Origin: an uncultured Prevotella sp.
Lineage (GTDB): Bacteria > Bacteroidota > Bacteroidia > Bacteroidales > Bacteroidaceae
Assembly (NCBI GenBank): GCA_934196725.1
Contig: CAKPWR010000067.1
Coordinates: forward strand, 1 to 13,464
Length of the DNA stretch: 13,464 bases
Reading direction: 5' to 3'
Below the pieces are notes generated by a model. That model saw only the letters and a list, made by a program, of their open reading frames with translations, did no database searches and was not told the DNA's origin. The position numbers and the translations under genes were made by a program. This document shows, in pieces, positions 1-5,304 of this stretch (the stretch's first letter is position 1; every line of letters begins with the position of its first letter).

Positions 1-687
1 AACGACCATGCGGGCAACGGCATTACGGTGAAGGATATTCACGACCGACTGTTCCCTGCCCTGCAGACGCTGTCGGCGAAATGCTGGACGGGTGCTGCCA
101 CCTCTTTCTCCTTTGAGGATTTCAATCGTCTTCGTCTTACGCTCAGCGAGGCTCCTGCGGTTAACGAGGCGGCACGTTGGCAGAAGGGCAAGCAGCTCAG
201 GATAGAGACTTTGACCCCTGGTCAGACCACAGGCGAAAAGGAAGTGGGCTATGGCTATCGGGTGGAGTTCACCATCGAGGGAGCTGATGAGCCGAAGGGC
301 ACGGTGTTGTTCTCGTCAGATAACGCCACGTTCTATCTTTCCGACCCTGAAAGCGGCCTGCTTGGTTTTGCCCACGAGGGTTATCTTAATAAGTTCAACT
401 ATCGGGTAGAGAAGGGTAGAAAGGTTACCCTGGCGATTACGGGAGACAACAAGAAGACCTGTCTTTATGTAAATGGCAAGTTGCGCGAGGAGCTTGGTCC
501 TATCACCCTTTATGCGATGCAGCAGAAAGACCTGGCTACATTCCAGAAAAGCGATGCTACAGCTACTCAGCCTATCGTGTATAATCCTTCTGCCAAGATG
601 CACTATCAGCGCACGCTGGTGTTCCCACTCCAGAAGACTGGCGATTTCAAGAGCCGGATCACGGGAGTGAAGGTTGAGCAGAAGTAA
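1..687 (+). CDS. C-terminal part of a glycoside hydrolase, probably GH20 beta-N-acetylhexosaminidase (5' end outside window)
   Basis: The reading frame is open from base 1 to a TAA at 685-687, giving 228 visible residues with the start off the left edge. The GTG at 28 is internal and not a credible start. The first residues (NDHAGNGITVKDIHDR, then FPALQTLSAKCWTG) resemble the end of the catalytic barrel of Bacteroidota GH20 enzymes, where the last strand and helix are followed by an 'xPxxxxLxxKxW' segment. The remaining 170 or so residues look beta-rich (for example GYGYRVEFTIEG, LYVNGKLREEL) and resemble a LamG/concanavalin-like accessory domain. If the family call is right, the enzyme removes terminal N-acetylhexosamine from glycans in the periplasm or at the cell surface. 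No catalytic residues are visible, so GH20 is recognition of a short stretch only. The domain could belong to another exo-glycosidase family. Confidence 0.5.
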   Translation, partial: NDHAGNGITVKDIHDRLFPALQTLSAKCWTGAATSFSFEDFNRLRLTLSEAPAVNEAARWQKGKQLRIETLTPGQTTGEKEVGYGYRVEFTIEGADEPKGTVLFSSDNATFYLSDPESGLLGFAHEGYLNKFNYRVEKGRKVTLAITGDNKKTCLYVNGKLREELGPITLYAMQQKDLATFQKSDATATQPIVYNPSAKMHYQRTLVFPLQKTGDFKSRITGVKVEQK

Positions 688-740
688 GTAGCATTTTATT
701 AACAGGCAACATAATAGATTGGCCATTTAATCGTTATATA

Positions 741-753
741 TACTATATAATAA
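741..753. repeat. 13-bp direct repeat, left copy (candidate target-site duplication)
   Basis: TACTATATAATAA at 741-753 is repeated exactly at 1005-1017, bracketing the palindromic element. The sequence is AT-rich, so chance similarity is possible, but its placement at both boundaries of the symmetric block suggests duplication on insertion. Confidence 0.5.
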
Positions 754-1007
754 GGTACTGAACTTTCGTATGTGGTTTAAGTACGGGCTGAAGGCCCAAA
801 AGCTCCTAGCCCAGGGCATCGCCCTGGGTATAAAGGCAATCAGCAAGGCGCCCTGTAAGGGCAACAGCTTTGTTAATTGCCTGGTATTTGAAAGCTTTTG
901 CCCTTACAGGGCGACAGGTTTGCGTCCGTAATTACCCAGGGCGATGCCCTGGGCTAGGAGCTTCTGCCCTTTCAGGGCGTGTGGAGCTTACTCGCAAAAT
1001 TCAGTAC
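754..1007. repeat. REP/MITE-like nested palindrome of six GC-rich hairpins
   Basis: The element is mirror-symmetric about position 881. Two 30-base arms at 801-830 and 933-962 are exact reverse complements. An inner pair at 849-864 and 898-913 is exact over 16 bases. The ends carry GTACTGAA (755-762) and its complement TTCAGTAC (1000-1007). Each half contains three small hairpins, repeated in mirror order: 785-797, 810-828 and 850-862, then 900-912, 935-953 and 966-978. The core hairpin is CCCAGGGC-ATC-GCCCTGGG. Direct repeats of 13 bases, TACTATATAATAA, lie at 741-753 and 1005-1017 and could be a target-site duplication. REP clusters of this type are moved in trans by REP-associated tyrosine transposases; none is encoded in this window. 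The symmetry is read directly from the sequence, and the mobile origin is inferred. Confidence 0.8.
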
Positions 1008-1017
1008 TATATAATAA
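1005..1017. repeat. 13-bp direct repeat, right copy
   Basis: This is an exact copy of 741-753. Its first three bases (TAC) also form part of the terminal inverted repeat of the palindrome, so the precise element boundary is ambiguous by three bases. Confidence 0.5.
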
Positions 1018-1042
1018 TGTATAGCTTATTTTTGGGAGTAAT

Positions 1043-2068
1043 ATGAAAAAATGGCATTTATGGTTGGCGGCTTCCATCGGACTGGTGGTAATCGCTGGAA
1101 TGATGATTCGGGAATTTGATGTGGATGCTTTAAGCAAGATAGACCTATCTCCGAGATTTTTCCTGGGGGTAGGTTTGGCTGTATTGCTCTTTGCGGTTCA
1201 GAATCTGATGCTTACCCTCCGTTTCCGTCATCTTTGCCAACGTAAGTTATCCATAGCCGCGGCGTTCCGCATCAACGTGCTCTGCGAGTTTACTTCTGCC
1301 GTTACTCCTTCAGCGGTGGGTGGAAGCGGTTTGGCTTTCGTTTATCTCAACCGCGAGGGAGTTTCTATGGGCAGAAGTATTTTCACGATGTTTGCAGCTC
1401 TGCTGGCTGATGAGGCTTTTCTAGCTATCAGCTGCCTGTTGCTCTATTTCTGTGTTCCATCGCATCTCTTGTTCAGTTTGGCAGATGGAGTGGGAATTTC
1501 TGCAGATGCTACGAACGAATGGATCAAGGGTGGAGTGCAGGTTATCTTCATAGTCAGCACCCTTATTGTGGCTGTCTGGACAGCCATCCTCTACCTCTTA
1601 TTATTGCATCGTCCTCAGATTCTGGGCTGGGTATTGAAGGGCTGCTGCAAGATTCCTTTCCTTCGCAGGTTCCTGCCCAAGGTAGAGAAGTTTTCCGAGG
1701 AGATGACGATGGCTTCGAAGGAGGCGAAGCTGGAAGGTGGAAGATTCTGGCTGCAGCTGATGGGTTATACTTCCCTGGCGTGGTTGTCGAGATTCGCCAT
1801 CGTTGTAGCTATTCTCGTAGCCTTCCATTGTCAGGGCAACATGCTGGTGGCTTGGTGCCGCCAATGGGTGATGTGGATGATTTCCATCCTAAGTCCTACG
1901 CCTGGCGGAAGCGGCGTGGCGGAGTTGATGTTCCGCCTTTATTATGCCGATTTCCTGCCCGATGCCTCAGTAGCCATCCTTGCTGCCATGCTCTGGCGCG
2001 CCATCTTCTATTACCCATTCCTGGTAATGGGCACCCTGGTCTTGCCGAAATGGATTGCTAAGAAATAA
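1043..2068 (+). CDS. YbhN/UPF0104 family integral membrane protein (LPG-synthase TM-like, flippase-type)
   Basis: The 341-residue product is a polytopic inner-membrane protein with a transmembrane helix right after the start (residues about 6-23) and about seven more hydrophobic segments. Two family motifs are clear. One is SAVTPSAVGGSG followed by a 'xxxLNREGVSMGRS' stretch. The other is ILSPTPGGSGVAE near the C-terminus. Both are characteristic of the lysylphosphatidylglycerol-synthase transmembrane domain (PF03706), which in MprF moves or flips a modified lipid. The soluble aminoacyltransferase domain of MprF is absent, so this is the stand-alone form of unknown substrate. The ATG at 1043 is chosen because the first membrane helix begins immediately after a KKW basic start; the next methionines (residues 20-21) would cut through that helix. 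It appears to be monocistronic, lying between a REP element and a terminator. Confidence 0.88.
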   Translation: MKKWHLWLAASIGLVVIAGMMIREFDVDALSKIDLSPRFFLGVGLAVLLFAVQNLMLTLRFRHLCQRKLSIAAAFRINVLCEFTSAVTPSAVGGSGLAFVYLNREGVSMGRSIFTMFAALLADEAFLAISCLLLYFCVPSHLLFSLADGVGISADATNEWIKGGVQVIFIVSTLIVAVWTAILYLLLLHRPQILGWVLKGCCKIPFLRRFLPKVEKFSEEMTMASKEAKLEGGRFWLQLMGYTSLAWLSRFAIVVAILVAFHCQGNMLVAWCRQWVMWMISILSPTPGGSGVAELMFRLYYADFLPDASVAILAAMLWRAIFYYPFLVMGTLVLPKWIAKK

Positions 2069-2094
2069 GAATGAGGCAACCTTTCTTGCTTAAG

Positions 2095-2159
2095 ATTTTC
2101 GTCTATGGACGAAAAAAATAATAAAAATGAGGGAATTTTCGTCTATAGACGAAAAAAAT
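2095..2159. repeat. Pair of near-identical palindromes, 40 bp apart
   Basis: The second copy is the perfect 20-base palindrome TTTTCGTCTATAGACGAAAA (2136-2155). The first copy (2096-2115) differs only by G at 2107 in place of A. The similarity extends to 25 bases in each (2095-2119 and 2135-2159), and the repeat period is exactly 40 bases, close to four helical turns. Neither hairpin is followed by a T-tract, so they are poor terminators. Position and symmetry fit a dimeric protein site or a dispersed repeat. The location, downstream of one gene and beyond the 3' end of another, is unusual for an operator. Confidence 0.6.
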
Positions 2160-2190
2160 GCTGTTTTTAAACTTGGTTGTTTAATTCTAT

Positions 2191-2240
2191 AAAAAGGAGA
2201 GAGGGTGTGTCATAAGTCCATGACGCACCCTCTCCTTTTT
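2191..2240. terminator. Bidirectional intrinsic terminator between convergent genes
   Basis: The arms 2191-2213 and 2220-2240 pair with a two-base bulge and one wobble position around the loop AAGTCC (2214-2219). The stem begins AAAAAGGAGAG and ends CTCTCCTTTTT, so a T-run follows the stem in both directions. It lies between the YbhN-like gene and the OprB-like gene, which face each other. Confidence 0.85.
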
Positions 2241-2256
2241 ATATTTTTCTCTTCCT

Positions 2257-3297
2257 TTAGAAACTAACATAAAGTCTAGCACTAAGTGTCGTGAAATCTC
2301 CATTGTCGTTTTTGATGTATTGGAACGATGGCTGAAGGGAGATGGATTCCGTCAGCTGTCTTTTCCACGTTACTTCCAGCGAATATTCCGAACCCTGCTG
2401 GAAGCGGGCGTACTGGCCTGATAAGCCGCACTCGTTCTTCTCGTCCTGATAGGCACCACCTAGTTCTGCGTATCGGTAGCAGGCATTCTGATGACTGGTG
2501 TTCTCTGAATATTGCACCATGCACGAAATATTCTTGTCGCCAGCTGTCCATACGCTCTGTTCGCCATAAACCCACCAGGCACCGGTAACCTTGCCCTTGG
2601 ATTCATCGGCAGAAACCATTTCGCCATCCTCGTTTATCGGATATTGACGGGTATGGACGGCAGCACCCGCAAAATACTTTCCACCTTTATGTTCATACTC
2701 CAACTGCGACATGTTGAAGATTCCATCCTTCTTCGGGCGAACCAGGAAAGGATTGTCGTGGGCTTTCCAGCCATTATATCCCGCACCATTATACAGACTG
2801 TTTCTGAAAGTCCATCCCCCCTTGGTAACATCGAAATAGATGGTCAGGCCTGAATACGGATAGTTGGCTATCGGATAGCTTGAAGCAACCGTAGGAAAAA
2901 TTCCCTCAGAACTGTTCAGGAAAAGTGCCGTAACATCAGAGGTGAAGAAATCCTCGTTCACGTTTCTCACACCCACAAACAGATGGCCCGAATTCCACTC
3001 GTGCATGTAGCCCAGCACGGCAAGCATGGCGAAGTTATTGTCTGCATCTATGTTCGAAAAACCCTGCCAGTCGTCAATAATGCCATCGTTGGTCTTTGCC
3101 ACATGCAGCGTAGCCGCCTCGAACGAATCCTTTCCTTTTCCTATCGGAACACTCAGTTCCAATCTCAGCTGGTTAATCAGATTGGTATTCTTGTTCATGT
3201 CCCATTGCCATTCAGAAATATATTGTCCGTTAAAGCTCTGTGCATGAGCAAGGCAGATATTGATGCAGCCTAAAATAATAAAAATAATTCTCTTCAT
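2257..3297 (-). CDS. Outer-membrane beta-barrel porin, OprB-like (carbohydrate-selective porin family)
   Basis: The 346-residue product starts with a signal peptide (MKRIIFIILGCINICLAHA, predicted cleavage before QS) and ends in phenylalanine (LYVSF), the usual C-terminal signal for BAM-mediated barrel insertion. Alternating-residue strands run throughout. The segments SGLTIYFDVTKGGWTFRNSLYN and, near the end, SLEVTWKRQLTESISLQPSF resemble OprB-family porins (PF04966), whose last strands read 'E..Y...L...L.LQPD.QY'. The likely role is diffusion of sugars or other small polar solutes across the outer membrane; the substrate cannot be read. The ATG at 3295-3297 is preceded by an A-rich leader typical of Bacteroidota. 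The gene stands alone, convergent with the YbhN-like gene and divergent from the thioesterase. An unspecific outer-membrane barrel of another family is the main alternative. Confidence 0.72.
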   Translation of the reverse strand: MKRIIFIILGCINICLAHAQSFNGQYISEWQWDMNKNTNLINQLRLELSVPIGKGKDSFEAATLHVAKTNDGIIDDWQGFSNIDADNNFAMLAVLGYMHEWNSGHLFVGVRNVNEDFFTSDVTALFLNSSEGIFPTVASSYPIANYPYSGLTIYFDVTKGGWTFRNSLYNGAGYNGWKAHDNPFLVRPKKDGIFNMSQLEYEHKGGKYFAGAAVHTRQYPINEDGEMVSADESKGKVTGAWWVYGEQSVWTAGDKNISCMVQYSENTSHQNACYRYAELGGAYQDEKNECGLSGQYARFQQGSEYSLEVTWKRQLTESISLQPSFQYIKNDNGDFTTLSARLYVSF

Positions 3298-3334
3298 TTC
3301 TTAATGTTTTGTATAATTCTTAATGTTTTTGTAT
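3298..3334 (-). repeat. Duplicated leader segment abutting the start codon of the porin gene
   Basis: Read on the minus strand, ATACAAAACATTAAGAA (3298-3314) directly precedes the ATG. A second copy with one extra A lies at 3317-3334. In Bacteroidota, A-rich leaders take the place of a Shine-Dalgarno sequence, so the duplication could affect translation initiation. Confidence 0.55.
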
Positions 3335-3350
3335 CATTTTTTGTTCGCTT

Positions 3351-3367
3351 GCCCGCCGCCAGCGGGC
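3351..3367 (-). other. GC-rich hairpin in the porin gene leader
   Basis: GCCCGC (3351-3356) and GCGGGC (3362-3367) form a perfect 6-bp stem around a 5-base loop, in otherwise AT-rich DNA. It lies between the predicted promoter (3387-3394) and the start codon, so it would be in the 5' untranslated region. No T-tract follows at once on the minus strand. Confidence 0.5.
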
Positions 3368-3386
3368 ATCTTTCTAATTCACGCTG

Positions 3387-3417
3387 CAAAGGTAGTGGTT
3401 ATTTCAAAATCCTGCAA
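3387..3417 (-). promoter_or_regulatory. Candidate promoter of the porin gene
   Basis: On the minus strand, TACCTTTG (3394-3387) matches the Bacteroidota -7 consensus TAnnTTTG exactly. A partial -33 element (ATTG, 3418-3415) lies 20 bases upstream. Transcription would start near 3381, leaving a leader of about 85 bases. Confidence 0.55.
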
Positions 3418-3429
3418 TACTTAATAGTC

Positions 3430-3539
3430 GGTATTTTTATTTCTTCTAAATAGCGAGGGCTTTATCTTTATCCCCATTTCTAGGTATTTTTATTTCTTCT
3501 AAATAGTTGGAAGCTCCGTCTAACCCCTATTTTTAGGTA
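3430..3539. repeat. Tandem repeat of 53-bp period in a divergent promoter region
   Basis: A 24-base segment at 3430-3453 recurs exactly at 3483-3506, and the unit start GGTA recurs a third time at 3536-3539, so the period is 53 bases each time. The unit ends are also similar (CCCCATTTCTA and CCCCTATTTTTA). The array lies between the promoter of the porin gene and that of the thioesterase gene. The 15-mer TAACCCCTATTTTTA at 3521-3535 is shared exactly with the first spacer of the array at 5159-5300. Confidence 0.7.
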
Positions 3540-3574
3540 ATCAGAGGGAATTAATAATAATAATTTTAAAAAAC

Positions 3575-3605
3575 TTTGCCTTCTCAGATATTATTCGTAT
3601 CTTTG
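3575..3605 (+). promoter_or_regulatory. Promoter of the thioesterase gene
   Basis: TTTG at 3575-3578, a 19-base spacer and TATCTTTG at 3598-3605 give a complete match to the Bacteroidota primary sigma consensus. Transcription would begin near 3611, about 58 bases before the start codon. Confidence 0.8.
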
Positions 3606-3668
3606 CGTGGTCTTTAAACAGTTTTATCAGTAAGAAATCAGTTAAAAATCAGTTTAATTAGTTAGAAA

Positions 3669-4142
3669 ATGAAGAAGATATTAAATCCATATTTGAACAA
3701 GGAGGGTTACAACTGCGTTTGCTGTGCTCCTAACAATCCTGTAGGATTGCATCTTGAGTTTTGGGAAGAGGGTGAGGATGTGCTTACCATCTGGAATCCC
3801 GGCGAGAATTACCAGGGCTGGATCAATACCCTGCATGGCGGAATCATCAGTATGCTGATGGATGAAGTGGCAGGCTGGGTCATCAACCGCAAACTGCAGA
3901 CTACGGGTGTGACGATGCAGCTCAACGTGAAATACAAGAAGCCTGTGATGACCACCGATTCTCAGATTACGGTTCGTGGTCACATCGCCAGCCAGCGCCG
4001 CAACATCGTTACCATCCACTTGACTCTGGAGAACTCCAAAGGCGAGGTTTGTGATGAGGGCGAAGCTATCTACTTCACCTTCGGTCCTGACAAAGCCAAG
4101 GAGATGGGGTTCGACTGCTGCAAGGTAGAAGGGGAGGAATAA
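3669..4142 (+). CDS. PaaI-family hotdog-fold acyl-CoA thioesterase
   Basis: The 157-residue product fits the usual single hotdog domain length. The core motif TLHGGIISMLMDE (His56, Gly57-Gly58, Asp65, Glu66) is the PaaI-type active-site signature: HGG at the start of the long helix, with an acidic residue on that helix. The N-terminal stretch NCVCCAPNNPVGLHLEF (Cys16, Cys18, Cys19) matches the 'C..C...NP.GL' opening of a common thioesterase subgroup. The later segment VTMQLNVKYKKPV is the usual central strand. Such proteins hydrolyse acyl-CoA or aryl-CoA thioesters in the cytoplasm; the substrate is not predictable here. The ATG at 3669 is the only sensible start, with a consensus promoter 64 bases upstream. 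The gene is monocistronic and convergent with the CPBP gene. Confidence 0.88.
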   Translation: MKKILNPYLNKEGYNCVCCAPNNPVGLHLEFWEEGEDVLTIWNPGENYQGWINTLHGGIISMLMDEVAGWVINRKLQTTGVTMQLNVKYKKPVMTTDSQITVRGHIASQRRNIVTIHLTLENSKGEVCDEGEAIYFTFGPDKAKEMGFDCCKVEGEE

Positions 4143-4173
4143 CTCTCCCCCTTATTGATGAGGAATTTGATAG

Positions 4174-4203
4174 GGAAGCCTTTCTTATGAAGACTTCCTT
4201 TTA
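4174..4203. terminator. Probable short terminator between thioesterase and CPBP genes
   Basis: GGAAGCCTTTC (4174-4184) and GAAGACTTCC (4189-4198) form an imperfect hairpin with one mismatch and one bulge around TTAT. A short T-run follows on the plus strand. It is weaker than the other terminators in the window. Confidence 0.5.
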
Positions 4204-4213
4204 TGAAATCTTT

Positions 4214-5050
4214 TTACGATGCTGCAACAGCCTTCTTGTTGAAGAGCCAAATCGACAGGATGATGATTGCGATGCTTACAAGGCTGAGGCCTCCTTCCAT
4301 CATCGGAGTGCTGGCGATGTAAGTATCGTAGCATTCTGCTGGAATCAGGCAGAGCGTATTGTTGGTGATGTGGATGATGATGCCCGGAATCAAACTCCTG
4401 GTTCTGTAACACATCCACGCCATGACGATTCCCAGAATGATGGGTCCTGGAATCTGTGCCGGGTTGAGATGGATGAGGCCGAACATGATGCTGGAGCCGA
4501 TGATAGCGTACCAGGGACTGATGTTCCATCTCAGCATCTTTCGCATCATCAATCCGCGGAAGAGGTATTCTTCGGCTATAGGAGCAATGATGCAGAGTAC
4601 CAGAATTCCAATCGGATTATGTGCCATGTCAACAAAATCCTGCTCCATGTAATCAGGCAAATTCATGAAGTTCTCTAATGCAGTCATAGGAATGAACTGG
4701 AACAATCCCACCAAGAAAACCAGCAAGAAGATGATGGTCTTAGGCATCTTCTGAATCTTTTCCAGGCGAACACGAAGATGGAATTTCTTCCGGCATTTAT
4801 GAATCATATATAGCTCTGCAGCCAGCATATAAATTGCCATGATCCATGCACTATTGATGGTTGTTTTCGTCAGGAATTCGATAAATTCGCAGCTCAAAGC
4901 TGCTGTAATGCCAACCGGAAAGGCTGCAAGCATGGACATCAGATAGACGGAGATGGCACTTTTGGTGCCAGGCCATGCACGATACAGAAACCATCCCTTG
5001 GTTCCGTTTCTTCCCTTTGACAGGATTACTGAAAGTTTTTCTTTTTCCAT
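4214..5050 (-). CDS. CPBP family intramembrane glutamic endopeptidase (CaaX protease/Abi-like)
   Basis: With the ATG at 5048-5050 the protein has 278 residues and about seven or eight membrane helices. All three motifs of the CPBP/Rce1 family are present: EEYLFRG (Glu160, Glu161, Arg165), FGLIHLNPAQ (Phe190, His194) and HITNN (His227, Asn231). These form the intramembrane glutamate/histidine active site. Bacterial members process peptides or membrane proteins in the inner membrane, and some give bacteriocin self-immunity; the substrate here is unknown. An in-frame TTG at 5077 would add nine residues (to MNNKQNYSF). I prefer the ATG because a TATCTTTG -7 box lies at 5093-5086 and would start transcription near 5080, leaving almost no leader for the TTG. 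The gene is monocistronic and divergent from the DUF4143 ATPase. Confidence 0.88.
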   Translation of the reverse strand: MEKEKLSVILSKGRNGTKGWFLYRAWPGTKSAISVYLMSMLAAFPVGITAALSCEFIEFLTKTTINSAWIMAIYMLAAELYMIHKCRKKFHLRVRLEKIQKMPKTIIFLLVFLVGLFQFIPMTALENFMNLPDYMEQDFVDMAHNPIGILVLCIIAPIAEEYLFRGLMMRKMLRWNISPWYAIIGSSIMFGLIHLNPAQIPGPIILGIVMAWMCYRTRSLIPGIIIHITNNTLCLIPAECYDTYIASTPMMEGGLSLVSIAIIILSIWLFNKKAVAAS

Positions 5051-5085
5051 AAAGCTGTAGTTTTGTTTGTTATTCAAATCTTTTG

Positions 5086-5093
5086 CAAAGATA
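5086..5093 (-). promoter_or_regulatory. Candidate -7 box for the CPBP gene
   Basis: On the minus strand the sequence reads TATCTTTG, an exact TAnnTTTG match, about 35 bases before the chosen ATG. No convincing -33 TTTG is seen 19-21 bases upstream. Confidence 0.5.
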
Positions 5094-5158
5094 TAATAAA
5101 AAACAGTTTCATAAGATTAAATATGTGTTATATTTAGGTTAAAATATAGGTTGTTTTC

Positions 5159-5300
5159 GGAAAAGTGTAGTTTTTAACCCCTATTTTTATAGGAAAAGTG
5201 TATTTTTTAACTATTGATTTTATAGGAAAAGTGTGTTTTTTATTTGGTTATTTCGTAGGAAAAGTGTATATTTGCACCGTTGAAATCATAGGAAAAGTGT
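5159..5300 (+). repeat. Five-copy GGAAAAGTGT array with an exact 33-bp period
   Basis: The core GGAAAAGTGT occurs at 5159-5168, 5192-5201, 5225-5234, 5258-5267 and 5291-5300, so the start-to-start distance is 33 bases four times in a row. Copies 2-5 are preceded by TA, and most are followed by a T-rich run. The 23-base spacers differ in sequence, although the first two share a TTTTTAAC....TTTTATA pattern. Copy 4 overlaps the -7 box of the ATPase promoter, copies 1-3 lie upstream, and copy 5 lies in the leader, ending four bases before the ATG at 5305. A 33-bp spacing places sites on nearly the same helix face, which suggests cooperative binding by a repressor, or by the encoded protein itself. 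The function is inferred; the periodicity is seen directly. Confidence 0.9.
5243..5274 (+). promoter_or_regulatory. Promoter of the DUF4143 ATPase gene, embedded in the repeat array
   Basis: TTTG at 5243-5246, a 20-base spacer and TATATTTG at 5267-5274 match the Bacteroidota consensus. Transcription would start near 5280, giving a leader of about 25 bases that contains the fifth repeat copy. The fourth repeat copy overlaps the first base of the -7 box. Confidence 0.75.
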
Positions 5301-5304
5301 AATT

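Larger units (their letters stand above)
688..1042. other. 355-bp intergenic region dominated by a REP-type palindrome
   Basis: No coding frame is credible here. Most of the gap is the symmetric element at 754-1007 described separately. The first 60 bases after the upstream stop are AT-rich, with no strong terminator hairpin of their own, so the REP hairpins may also terminate or protect the upstream transcript. A TATTTTTG at 1027-1034 fits the Bacteroidota -7 box, but it sits only nine bases before the next start codon. Confidence 0.7.

Noticed and set aside
1027..1034. TATTTTTG as promoter -7 box for the YbhN-like gene
   Set aside because: It matches the consensus but would start transcription within about three bases of the ATG, and no -33 TTTG lies at the right distance. 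It is more likely chance in AT-rich DNA.
2136..2155. Second palindrome as an intrinsic terminator
   Set aside because: The stem is not followed by a T-tract in either direction, and a far better terminator lies at 2191-2240.
5159..5300. CRISPR array
   Set aside because: The repeated core is only 10 bases (about 13 with partial flanks), the spacers are 23-base AT-rich promoter sequence, a promoter and start codon are embedded in it, and no cas gene is nearby.
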